Positions 45,847-53,967 of a DNA stretch of 64,000 bases are shown piece by piece. The notes beneath the pieces are model-generated. The model was not told where the DNA came from. It searched no databases and worked only from the letters and a program-made list of their open reading frames with translations. Positions within the stretch are counted from its first letter, which is position 1. Each line of letters begins with the position of its first letter. Origin of the DNA: JANSWY01 sp965267245 (GTDB taxonomy: Bacteria > Bacteroidota > Bacteroidia > Cytophagales > Cyclobacteriaceae); NCBI GenBank assembly GCA_965267245.1, contig OZ253939.1:1984001-2048000 (forward strand), given 5' to 3'. The position numbers and the translations under genes were made by a program.

Positions 45847-46422
45847 CTATCTAAACTGTTTAGGCTTCATCTTCATACAAGCATTAATTACAATTTCTGA
45901 AATTCGCTTTTGCCTTGTCTCTTCCCTTTTCGCTGAATCTACCCAGTGAAGTAGTATCTTCTTAGATGAATTACTTAAGCTTTCAAAGAACTCCCATGAG
46001 CCATTGTTATTTGTTAATTGCTCTTTTAAATCCTCAGGAACTTCAAGTGCTTCAATTTTATCAGCTACAATCCAGGACCCATTTGCTTTTGCCACCTCAA
46101 TACTTTTGTAACCAGCTTCTCTCATAAGTTTCTGGTCAATCAAGTTTTTTATTTTATTCTTATTGATCTTTGACCAGATACTTTTTGCTTTTCGTTTGGT
46201 GAAATACTGTTTGTATCTTTCATCATCCATCGTCAGCTTAACACTGTCGATCCATCCAAAGCAAAGGGCTTCATCCACTGATTCACTCCAACTTAGGTTA
46301 TAGTGAGCAGATTTTTTCTTATAGAAAACGAGCCAAACTGCTTCCTTTTCAATGTGGTACAATTCCAGCCATTTTCTCCATTCAGCTTTGTTAGCAGGGC
46401 AAAATTCCTCAGCGTCTTTCAT
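45847..46422 (-). CDS. YdeI/OmpD-associated family protein
   Basis: This 191-residue cytoplasmic protein matches the YdeI/OmpD-associated pattern: WRKWLELYHIEKEAVWLVFYKKKSAHYNLSWSESVDEALCFGWIDS near the N-terminus, then QYFTKRKAKSIWSKINKNKI, and the C-terminal helical LPEDLKEQL-like segment (EVPEDLKEQL) with KKILLHWVDSAKREETRQKRI. Family members are linked to cationic peptide or stress tolerance in some bacteria, but the biochemical role is unknown. It converges with the upstream hydrolase/fragment and stands alone. Confidence 0.85.
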   Translation of the reverse strand: MKDAEEFCPANKAEWRKWLELYHIEKEAVWLVFYKKKSAHYNLSWSESVDEALCFGWIDSVKLTMDDERYKQYFTKRKAKSIWSKINKNKIKNLIDQKLMREAGYKSIEVAKANGSWIVADKIEALEVPEDLKEQLTNNNGSWEFFESLSNSSKKILLHWVDSAKREETRQKRISEIVINACMKMKPKQFR

Positions 46423-46497
46423 AATTCAGGTTACATTCCCTATAGATACAAGTCAAGTCCATATTCTTGATAAATATCTAAATTAGCCCAAGATCAT

Positions 46498-46532
46498 AAA
46501 AAATCCAGGTCCGATATCTATCAGACCTGGAT
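46498..46532 (-). terminator. Rho-independent terminator
   Basis: A 9-bp stem ATCCAGGTC/GACCTGGAT with a 12-base loop that can itself pair (GATA/TATC) is followed on the minus strand by T6. It lies 30 bases past the stop of the Cys-rich lipoprotein gene. Confidence 0.88.
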
Positions 46533-46561
46533 AATCTTTTCAAAAACAAATGCTTTGACTA

Positions 46562-47098
46562 TTACCTAATATGCACTTTATCAGCAGGTAAACTGCACAT
46601 TCCTCTTTTTCTGTAAGTCACTTTCACTTTGAAATTTGGTTGTGAAAGTACGTAATGACTCACCTCATATCCTGTTATAAGATAGTTAGAAGCTGGTCTG
46701 GTACTTTGAGCTGCCTGCATAATTTGGTCCACTCTAAAATTGTGCGCGTTAAAATCATAGCAGCACCAGTTTGCGGGATGATAGTTTATTACGTAGGTTG
46801 TAATAGGTCCAGCTGCCCAAGAACAATTTGATGGAAGCGGCTCAGTGTGGCAATTATTCAGCAAGGTCTCATACTCATCAGCCAAATCGGTAGAATAGGT
46901 ATGTTCCCCACTAGTGAAATTACAACCATCGTGTGGCATTTCATTATCACAACTGGATCTTGCACTGCAGGTTTCTCCTGATTGGTCATCAAAACTAAAT
47001 GATTGCTCTGGAGTTTGTAGTAATTCATCATTTTGTTCCTGACACGAAAAAGAAGCTATTACTGCAAAAGCAAAAAATACATAGATAAAATTTTTCAT
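46562..47098 (-). CDS. Cys-rich lipoprotein of unknown function
   Basis: This 178-residue protein has a lipoprotein signal (MKNFIYVFFAFAVIASFSC, lipobox Cys at 19). The mature part has about ten Cys residues in CSARSSCDN, HDGCNF, NNCHTE, SNCSW, NWCCYDF and GMCSLP. No family was recognised. It lies downstream of the anti-sigma-like gene with 85 bases of spacing, and a terminator follows it, so it is probably the last gene of the ECF operon. It could be a stress-sensing or disulfide-bonded envelope protein (inference). Confidence 0.7.
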   Translation of the reverse strand: MKNFIYVFFAFAVIASFSCQEQNDELLQTPEQSFSFDDQSGETCSARSSCDNEMPHDGCNFTSGEHTYSTDLADEYETLLNNCHTEPLPSNCSWAAGPITTYVINYHPANWCCYDFNAHNFRVDQIMQAAQSTRPASNYLITGYEVSHYVLSQPNFKVKVTYRKRGMCSLPADKVHIR

Positions 47099-47183
47099 AA
47101 CGATTAAGGGTTTGTTTTAATTGATTTATAGCATAGCTGTTCCAGCATCACCTCATTTGTTACCCTTAAGTATGATGATTTTT

Positions 47184-47978
47184 TCACTTTTCATTTAAAA
47201 TATCCAGTAACTCCCTGGAGTTATGGAAGTTAGGATCATTTCTTCTTTCCAAAATAATTTTCAATTGTTTCCTTGCCACCGACTCGTCACCTATTTTGAG
47301 ATAAGTAAGTGCCAGGTACCAATTGGCAAGGTGGCTATCTAGAAGATTGCTGTTGGCAAGACTTTCGAAAGTGTGGAGTGCCAGATCATATTGTTGGAGT
47401 TCAAAATAACAAACGCCCTTATAAATAAAGACATTGGCATCCGGTTGATGTTTGTTTTGCCATTCCTGAAAAATAGTCAAAGCTGATTGATAATCTCCAC
47501 TTTTGAAACTTGCCTCAGCTTTTGCAAGAGTATTCACTGAATTTCGCTCCGTAAGAGAAGGAAGTTCTTCCCATTTATAAAATGAGGCGATTTCTTTGGA
47601 GTTAGTGTTATCAATAAAAAGGTAAAAGATCCAGGCAAAAGAAACCAGTAAAACACTGGCGGCAATAGCGTAAATGATGTAATTAGATCTCTTTTCTGTG
47701 ACCTGATAAGTCAGATCTGCTTCGTGAAGAAGTCGTCTGTATCGTTCAGCTTCTCCGCTTTTCAGAAATTCCAAATATTGATTAAACAAATCAGAATTTG
47801 TTCCAGGTTGAATTGGTTCTCCATTCCAGGAATCCATCATGAGCCGATTGATTTCCACTTCCTCTGCCAAATCAGGCTCATTAGTCAGTCTGTTTTCAAA
47901 GGTATCCCTTTGTTCACCTATTAAATTATCAAGAAGATAATCGTGGATTAATTGATATGTTTGGTCATCAAATTTCAT
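47184..47978 (-). CDS. TPR anti-sigma-like membrane protein
   Basis: This 264-residue protein begins with a cytoplasmic helical domain of about 100 residues (MKFDDQTYQLIHDYLLDNLIGEQRDTFENRL), the N-terminal type seen in Bacteroidota anti-sigma factors. One membrane segment follows at about 100-122 (YIIYAIAASVLLVSFAWIF), then a periplasmic TPR domain (SFKSGDYQSALTIFQEWQNK, FELQQYDLALHTFESLAN, LALTYLKIGDESVARKQL). It overlaps the sigma factor's 3' end by 4 bases, so the two are translationally coupled. It likely holds the ECF factor at the membrane until a periplasmic signal is sensed (inference). Confidence 0.8.
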   Translation of the reverse strand: MKFDDQTYQLIHDYLLDNLIGEQRDTFENRLTNEPDLAEEVEINRLMMDSWNGEPIQPGTNSDLFNQYLEFLKSGEAERYRRLLHEADLTYQVTEKRSNYIIYAIAASVLLVSFAWIFYLFIDNTNSKEIASFYKWEELPSLTERNSVNTLAKAEASFKSGDYQSALTIFQEWQNKHQPDANVFIYKGVCYFELQQYDLALHTFESLANSNLLDSHLANWYLALTYLKIGDESVARKQLKIILERRNDPNFHNSRELLDILNEK

Positions 47979-48541
47979 AAATGTCGAAGACTGTTGTAGG
48001 AACTATCATTTTTAATAAAATCTGATAGTTTGGATTTGCATTTAAAGACCCGCTGACGAGCAACCGTTTCTGAGGAATATTCGAAGTGTGTTTTCATTGT
48101 ACCGTAACTAATTTTATCAAAATACATTTTCAGGATTTTCTGACAGTTTTCAGACAACCTCCTGAAGCAACGATGAAACAGATCCTGTCGATCCTGCTCC
48201 AAAAGTGATAATGCCATATCCTTTTCTTCACTATTATCATATAGTTCAGGTGCACCCAGAGTTGTTACCCGGTTTTTTTTGTTTAATTCCCTACGCCATA
48301 AATTTTTGGCGGCTGTAAATACATATGCTTCGAAAGAATCTATATTGAAATCACCAACAACTTTGAATCGGGAGATCAGTTGCAACAACGTTTTCTGAAA
48401 AACATCTCTGGCATCATCCGCAGTGCCACTATTTTTTTTTACAAATACTAAAACTTTTGGGAATATCAGCTTATAAATTTCCTGAATACCTTCTGAGTTC
48501 CCAGCCAAAAGAGATTCAAGCATATGTGAACCTTTGTTCAT
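47975..48541 (-). CDS. ECF-type RNA polymerase sigma factor
   Basis: This 188-residue protein shows sigma region 2 (KLIFPKVLVFVKKNSGTADDARDVFQKTLLQLISRF, about 24-60; SFEAYVFTAAKNLWRRELNKK) and sigma region 4 (RRLSENCQKILKMYFDKISYGTMKTHFEYSSETVARQRVFKCKSKL, about 125-175). An alternative start at 48523 (MLESLLAGNS) is possible. It is the first gene of its operon and reads away from the subtilase gene, which lies divergently 144 bases upstream and may be in its regulon (inference). Confidence 0.9.
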   Translation of the reverse strand: MNKGSHMLESLLAGNSEGIQEIYKLIFPKVLVFVKKNSGTADDARDVFQKTLLQLISRFKVVGDFNIDSFEAYVFTAAKNLWRRELNKKNRVTTLGAPELYDNSEEKDMALSLLEQDRQDLFHRCFRRLSENCQKILKMYFDKISYGTMKTHFEYSSETVARQRVFKCKSKLSDFIKNDSSYNSLRHL

Positions 48542-48684
48542 TACGTTATCTGTAAATTATCCTCAACAAATCTAATCCATTATTTTTTTTGAGAAGCTGG
48601 GTAACAATATATTGAAATAAGGAACAGGTTTAGGAATAGGTAATAACTATGATGATATTTAAACAATTCGAACAACGTTTTCCA

Positions 48685-49932
48685 ATGAAACACTTTACTC
48701 AAATCCACCTATTTTTGGGGCTACTACTTATTTTTAGCTGCTCTGAAAATTTAGATGAAACGCTTCCAGAGGTATCGGAAGAATCACAGGCTTATTCTTT
48801 CAGTTCCAGATTGAAGCCACCTAAACTCACCGCACAACGAAAGATCAGGGATCAACTGGTTGTGAAGTATGTTTCAGGTTTAACTGAACCTCAAAAACAA
48901 ATTGTACGTGACAAATATTTTGTGAATTCAATAAAAAAATGCAAGTGCGCAGATGAAAGACTAGAGCAATGGACTTTGAATATGGATTCCATTGGTGGCG
49001 TGGAAGAAATTAAAGGGGAAGCCGCCACCGACCCAGATTTGGAGGGAGTTGACTACCAATACCAATTTCAACAAAATTCAAGCAATGTCAATACTCAGAT
49101 GGGGTCTATGGAGAGTCTTCTTAACCTTATCAAGTCAGAAAATGATGGAGTGACGGTAGCCATCATCGATTCGGGATTAGACTTTGATCATAGCGGTTTT
49201 GAAACTCCGTTTCTCTATAATAGTAAAGCCGCAGGAGATTATTGTATTGATAATAAGATGGAAGAAGTCTCAGGTTGGGATTTTGTGAATCAAGATAATG
49301 TACCTGAAGATGCCCATGGGCATGGCACAATTGTTACAGACATAATAGAAAGAACCGTAGTTGAGGCTCCATTTCAAATACTTCCAGTAAAGGCATTCGA
49401 TAGTAATGGAAAGGGCACCACTTTTGACATCACTTGTGCTATTGCTTTTTCAGTCTATAAAACCGACGTTAAAATCATAAACATGAGTTTTGGCTGGTAC
49501 TATGAGCAGTTTGAAATACTCCCTGATTATATCAATGAAGCTTCAGGTGAAGTTCTGGTGATTTGTTCATCGGGTAATCAGGGAGTTTATACTGATATTT
49601 TCAATCATTACCCTTCAGGTTACGACTATTACAATATTTTATCTGTGGGTGGTATGGGAGACTCAGACGTAACGATTGCCCCTTACTCCAACTATGGCCC
49701 TGTATCAGTGGACCTGGCAGCCCCATCCTATCTAATAGAGTTTGAAAGTGGTTCAGGATTGGTTGAAGTGAGTGGCACTTCCTTCTCAGCTTCATTTGCA
49801 ACTGCCAGGTCAATTATGCTCCATAGCAATTATACTTCACCAATAATTTTAAAATCGTTGCTGGTTTTAGACAGTGACTATAACAGCAGCCTTTTCGGAT
49901 TAACCAAATACCCAAAAGTAATTAGTCCTTAA
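48685..49932 (+). CDS. Subtilase (S8) lipoprotein
   Basis: The start is set at 48685 (MKHFTQIHLFLGLLLIFSC), giving a lipobox Cys at about residue 19; the longer frame adds 12 residues. The protein is 415 residues. The N-terminal about 130 residues are a propeptide-like region with a KKCKCADERLEQW Cys pair. The catalytic triad is present: Asp162 in IIDSGLD, His213 in HGHGT and Ser366 in SGTSFSAS, with the oxyanion Asn in SSGNQG. No extra C-terminal domain is attached. It is divergent from the ECF operon and 85 bases upstream of the CHAT gene, with a terminator between. Confidence 0.9.
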   Translation: MKHFTQIHLFLGLLLIFSCSENLDETLPEVSEESQAYSFSSRLKPPKLTAQRKIRDQLVVKYVSGLTEPQKQIVRDKYFVNSIKKCKCADERLEQWTLNMDSIGGVEEIKGEAATDPDLEGVDYQYQFQQNSSNVNTQMGSMESLLNLIKSENDGVTVAIIDSGLDFDHSGFETPFLYNSKAAGDYCIDNKMEEVSGWDFVNQDNVPEDAHGHGTIVTDIIERTVVEAPFQILPVKAFDSNGKGTTFDITCAIAFSVYKTDVKIINMSFGWYYEQFEILPDYINEASGEVLVICSSGNQGVYTDIFNHYPSGYDYYNILSVGGMGDSDVTIAPYSNYGPVSVDLAAPSYLIEFESGSGLVEVSGTSFSASFATARSIMLHSNYTSPIILKSLLVLDSDYNSSLFGLTKYPKVISP

Positions 49933-49954
49933 TCAAAAGTTCTAGGTATGTATT

Positions 49955-49986
49955 AAAGCGGAGTTCCATTGTAACTCCGCTTTTTT
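49955..49986 (+). terminator. Rho-independent terminator
   Basis: An 11-bp stem AAAGCGGAGTT/AACTCCGCTTT with a 7-base loop runs into T6. It lies 22 bases after the subtilase stop and only 31 bases before the CHAT start codon, so the CHAT gene is either read through or has its own promoter in a very tight space. Confidence 0.88.
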
Positions 49987-49991
49987 ATGGG

Positions 49992-50007
49992 GTACATTTT
50001 TGTGTAC
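49992..50007 (+). promoter_or_regulatory. Inverted repeat at the CHAT gene leader
   Basis: GTACA (49992-49996) and TGTAC (50003-50007) form a 5-bp inverted repeat with a 6-base centre, 10 bases upstream of the ATG at 50017. It could be a weak operator or leader hairpin. Confidence 0.25.
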
Positions 50008-50016
50008 ATTTAGCAG

Positions 50017-52725
50017 ATGTTATATAGGGTTCTGTTCGTTTTACTTATGTCTTTTGGCTCCTTGGTAATGGGCCAGCAAAAAGCTTATGATTCATTGCAA
50101 GCTCTTGATTTGCCATTTCTTGAAAAACACCGATTAATTGAGAGTATTCTAACTAGAGGTGATAGTTTGGAGTTAGGGAATTGTTTTCATGACTATGCAA
50201 AATATTGCTATCGTAACTCTAAGACTGATTTGGCTGTGGAATTGGCCAATCGTGCAGTTCAAATTAGAAAAGAACTTGACCTAAAAGAACCACTAAAAGG
50301 TTCGTTATTCAACCTGGCATTCTTTTATCAAAAGAGAAATGATCATGAAAGTGCCATTGATGCTTTAAAACAAATCACAGCAATTCTTCCTGTTGACCGT
50401 TATCATGCAAAGGCCTATGCCAGCATGGGAACAAATTATACTAATATTGGGGACTACCATAATGCATTACTGTACCAAAAGAAAGCCTCCAGCATTTTTG
50501 AAAAGGGACAAGACACCCGTGGTTTATACAAGAATTATATGGACCTATCCCTCACTTATGCAACGCTTAACAGAGTGCAATATGCCAATGAAATCCTTCA
50601 AGTACTCGCAACAATTGATTCTTTAGGATCAATCATTTCTCTAGATTCAAGAGACCAAATAATCATATCACAAAGAAGGGCTGGGGTTTACGATGAAAAA
50701 GGGTTGTTTGATGTAGCTATGCAGCATTATGACAGAGCTCTGAAACTCGCAGTAGCAAAAATGGATTCCTCACTAATAGGCTTAACACTGAACAACCTGG
50801 CTATTTCTGAAATTAAACTTGGACAAATGCAATCAGCTCTTAAACATTTGAATGAAGCAATGTCCATGTCTGTAAATATTAATGATAAGGCAAGGGTTTA
50901 CAACAATCTAGGTGATTGGTTCAAAAAACAAGATATGATAGATAGTGCGGAGTACGCCTATGCCAATTCTGTATCCTTGTTTGCAACAGGCCAAACAGAA
51001 ATTCCAATCAATAATATCACCACTGGGCATCTCCAAAATACTCCTTTTAAGAAAGAACTTCTTCAAGCCCTTTTAAGCTTAGCTGATCATCAGTGGAGAA
51101 AATTTCAGACTGATTCTGAAATGAAGCGGGTGCAACAATACCTGATCACAATACAACTGGGGGATCAGTTGATTGATCTGTTGCGGTCTCAAAGCAACGA
51201 ACACTTTTCAAAACTGTTTTGGAGGTCACAGGCAGCAGGTATCTGCATGAGAGGAGTCAAGGCGGCTTACCAATTGAAAAATATTGATCTGGCTTACTAT
51301 TTTATGGAAAGGAATAAGGCCATTCTATTATTGGAAAACCTCAACGTGAGAAATGCTCAGATCAGTGCAGAGTTGCCTACTAAACTCATCTATCAACAAA
51401 ATCTTCTGTACAATCAGATGGCCACTGCCCAATTAAAAAACTATGAAAGACCAAGTGAGAACTCAGCGCAAATATTGAATGAGGCAAAATTGCAGTACCT
51501 TGAGTATCTGGACTCCATTAAACAGCACTATCCAATATATGGCAAATTCCTCAAGCAATTTCAGATTTTAAACTATCAGCAACACAAAGACCTAATAGTC
51601 AATGAAAATACCAGTACATACCACATCATCTACAACAAACATGATTGTTATGCACTTTGGTCTTCATCCGATACGTCTATTCTGATAAACATCAATACAA
51701 AAATCCTGGAAGAAACACTTAATAAATTTCTTGAGTATACATCCAAACCAATTAAGACTGAAGATGAACTTAGTAAATATGCACATGCTTCAAATCAACT
51801 TTATGAGTTACTCTTTGGTCCCATATCAAATTATGTTGTCAATGGAGGTCAATTGATCATTTCTCCTGATTACAAGTTGCACAGCTTAAGTTTTGAAGCC
51901 TTGAATTCGTCGAATGATCCGTCTCATTTGAAATCAAGCTTTTTAGTGAATTCAGCGGAAATTTCATATGCATATAGTTTCTCTCATATCAATTCAGATA
52001 AATCACCCAATTCAAGTGCGGGAGAGATAAATATTGCGGCTCCCGGGAGATTTAAAAACAGGAATATACCAACACTACCTGGTAGTGTAATTGAAGGCAA
52101 GGAAATTGCAACTATTACCAGAGCAAATTTTATTTCAGGTAGCCTATGCACAAAGGAACGGGTGATTCAGCTTATTCGAAATTCATCGCTGTTTCACCTT
52201 GCCACTCATGCTTCCTCTATAAGTGAAATCGAATCATTGAGCACATACGATAAAAATATAACAGTACAGGAATTGTACGGATTACCTAATAACATCGATC
52301 TTGTTGTTCTAAGTGCATGCAAAACATCCAGTGGTAAATATGCTATCGGTGAAGGGATGATAAGCTTAGCCAGGGGATTCTTTTACTCTGGCACAAATTC
52401 TGTTATTTCTACATTGAGCAATGTAAACGATGGGACTTCAGCGACATTGATGACTAGTTTTTACCAAAACCTGTTTAGTGGACAAACAAAATCTGCAGCT
52501 TTGCGAAATGCCAAATTAGACTACCTGAATAAAGCGACGGGCTCAGCAGTATCACCTTGTTTCTGGAGTAGTTTTGTTTTAATTGGAGATTCGGATGAAT
52601 TGATTAACTCACAATTTGACAAAAATAATTGGTCTATAAGTCTCTTTATTTCGGGTATCCTTATGGTTCTGATTTTTATTTACCTCTACAACAGAAAACG
52701 ATTTTTATTGAATCGAAATGACTAG
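50017..52725 (+). CDS. Exported TPR-CHAT (caspase-like) protein with C-terminal membrane anchor
   Basis: This 902-residue protein has a signal peptide (MLYRVLFVLLMSFGSLVMGQ). Residues about 30-330 are TPR repeats (for example KAYASMGTNYTNIGDYHNALLYQKKASS). A helical linker follows, and from about 590 comes the CHAT domain with the caspase-like dyad His731 (FHLATHAS) and Cys768 (VLSACKTSSGK). The usual late GEGMISLARGFFYSGTNSVI and SAALRNAKLDYL motifs are present. A hydrophobic helix (about 870-890, ISLFISGILMVLIFIYLYN) ends in a basic tail, so the CHAT domain probably faces the periplasm. The His-Cys spacing is only 37 residues, shorter than in the neighbouring CHAT protein. Confidence 0.88.
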   Translation: MLYRVLFVLLMSFGSLVMGQQKAYDSLQALDLPFLEKHRLIESILTRGDSLELGNCFHDYAKYCYRNSKTDLAVELANRAVQIRKELDLKEPLKGSLFNLAFFYQKRNDHESAIDALKQITAILPVDRYHAKAYASMGTNYTNIGDYHNALLYQKKASSIFEKGQDTRGLYKNYMDLSLTYATLNRVQYANEILQVLATIDSLGSIISLDSRDQIIISQRRAGVYDEKGLFDVAMQHYDRALKLAVAKMDSSLIGLTLNNLAISEIKLGQMQSALKHLNEAMSMSVNINDKARVYNNLGDWFKKQDMIDSAEYAYANSVSLFATGQTEIPINNITTGHLQNTPFKKELLQALLSLADHQWRKFQTDSEMKRVQQYLITIQLGDQLIDLLRSQSNEHFSKLFWRSQAAGICMRGVKAAYQLKNIDLAYYFMERNKAILLLENLNVRNAQISAELPTKLIYQQNLLYNQMATAQLKNYERPSENSAQILNEAKLQYLEYLDSIKQHYPIYGKFLKQFQILNYQQHKDLIVNENTSTYHIIYNKHDCYALWSSSDTSILININTKILEETLNKFLEYTSKPIKTEDELSKYAHASNQLYELLFGPISNYVVNGGQLIISPDYKLHSLSFEALNSSNDPSHLKSSFLVNSAEISYAYSFSHINSDKSPNSSAGEINIAAPGRFKNRNIPTLPGSVIEGKEIATITRANFISGSLCTKERVIQLIRNSSLFHLATHASSISEIESLSTYDKNITVQELYGLPNNIDLVVLSACKTSSGKYAIGEGMISLARGFFYSGTNSVISTLSNVNDGTSATLMTSFYQNLFSGQTKSAALRNAKLDYLNKATGSAVSPCFWSSFVLIGDSDELINSQFDKNNWSISLFISGILMVLIFIYLYNRKRFLLNRND

Positions 52726-52813
52726 AGAACTTGTGGTCCTTTGACTCTATAAAAAAAAATTCAGCTCACTGTATAATAACTTCCTTCTACCAATAGGCCA
52801 GCATACCAATCAA

Positions 52814-53836
52814 TTACCCATTAACCAGATGTTTCTGCCATTTCCAGGCAGAAGTCATCATGTCGTCAAGCCCTAGCGCTGTTTTCCAGCCTAATTCATC
52901 GTTGGCATAGGTGGTGTCCGCATAAATTTCAACAACGTCTCCTGGTCTACGAGGCGCAATCTTATAGTTAACAGATTGTCCAGTTGCCTTTTCGAATGCT
53001 TTTATGACATCTAAAACCGAGTAACCTTCACCTGTACCAAGGTTAAACACCTCATAATTGGCCTTGTTTTCACCCTGATTCAAACGTTCCAATGCCACAA
53101 CATGCGCTTTTGACAGGTCTACCACATGAATGTAGTCTCTGATACATGTACCATCCGGAGTGTCATAATCTCCACCAAAAACAGACAATTGATCTAGTTC
53201 ACCTGCTACCACTTTCAGCAAGTACGGAAGCAGGTTATTGGGAACACCCTGAGGTAACTCCCCTAGTAATCCACTTTCATGTGCACCAACTGGATTAAAG
53301 TATCTAAGGGATATAGCTTTCAAGGAAGGTTCCACTTTTAGCGTATCCACTAAAATCTCTTCACAGATCTGTTTCGTATTCCCATAAGGAGATGCTGCCG
53401 GAACTACTGGGGAGTCTTCGGTGACAGGTAGTTTATCTGGCTGACCATAAACCGTGCATGATGAAGAAAAAACGATAGACCCAACTTCATATTCCTTCAT
53501 CAGCTCCAGTAGGTTCACCAATGAATATAAATTATTCTTGTAGTAGTGTAATGGAATAGCAACACTTTCTCCCACCGCTTTGGATGCAGCAAAATGAATT
53601 ATAGCATCAATTCGATTTTCATCAAAAATTACTTTTGAAGCTTTTTTATCAGTGAGGTCAATCTTGTAAAATTTTGGTTTCACTCCGGTGATCTTCTCTA
53701 TTCCATCGAGAGCATCAATCTTTGAATTTGATAGATCATCAACAATTACTGGTTCATAACCTGAACTGATCAACTCAACAACTGTGTGCGATCCTATATA
53801 ACCAGTTCCACCGGTTACTAATACTTTCTTTGACAT
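52814..53836 (-). CDS. galE: UDP-glucose 4-epimerase
   Basis: This 340-residue cytoplasmic enzyme interconverts UDP-glucose and UDP-galactose. The NAD-binding motif GGTGYIG (9-15) and the extended SDR catalytic residues (Ser in IVFSSSCTVYG near 124-126, Tyr151 and Lys155 in YGNTK) are present. The substrate-domain motifs ISLRYFNPVGAHESG and CIRDYIHVVDLSKAH, and the C-terminal RRPGDVVEIYAD, fit GalE closely. Length is normal for the family. It lies between two CHAT genes but is a housekeeping-type gene and probably not functionally tied to them. Confidence 0.96.
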   Translation of the reverse strand: MSKKVLVTGGTGYIGSHTVVELISSGYEPVIVDDLSNSKIDALDGIEKITGVKPKFYKIDLTDKKASKVIFDENRIDAIIHFAASKAVGESVAIPLHYYKNNLYSLVNLLELMKEYEVGSIVFSSSCTVYGQPDKLPVTEDSPVVPAASPYGNTKQICEEILVDTLKVEPSLKAISLRYFNPVGAHESGLLGELPQGVPNNLLPYLLKVVAGELDQLSVFGGDYDTPDGTCIRDYIHVVDLSKAHVVALERLNQGENKANYEVFNLGTGEGYSVLDVIKAFEKATGQSVNYKIAPRRPGDVVEIYADTTYANDELGWKTALGLDDMMTSAWKWQKHLVNG

Positions 53837-53967
53837 CTGTGTTTGATTAAGCGAGAGACAAATATAGTAGGCTAATTGATTGGAAAGGGAGACAAATCAA
53901 TCAATTTTTAGGAATCTTTGACCAATTCCCCAATCTCATTGGAAATTTTAGATATTTGAATAAGATA

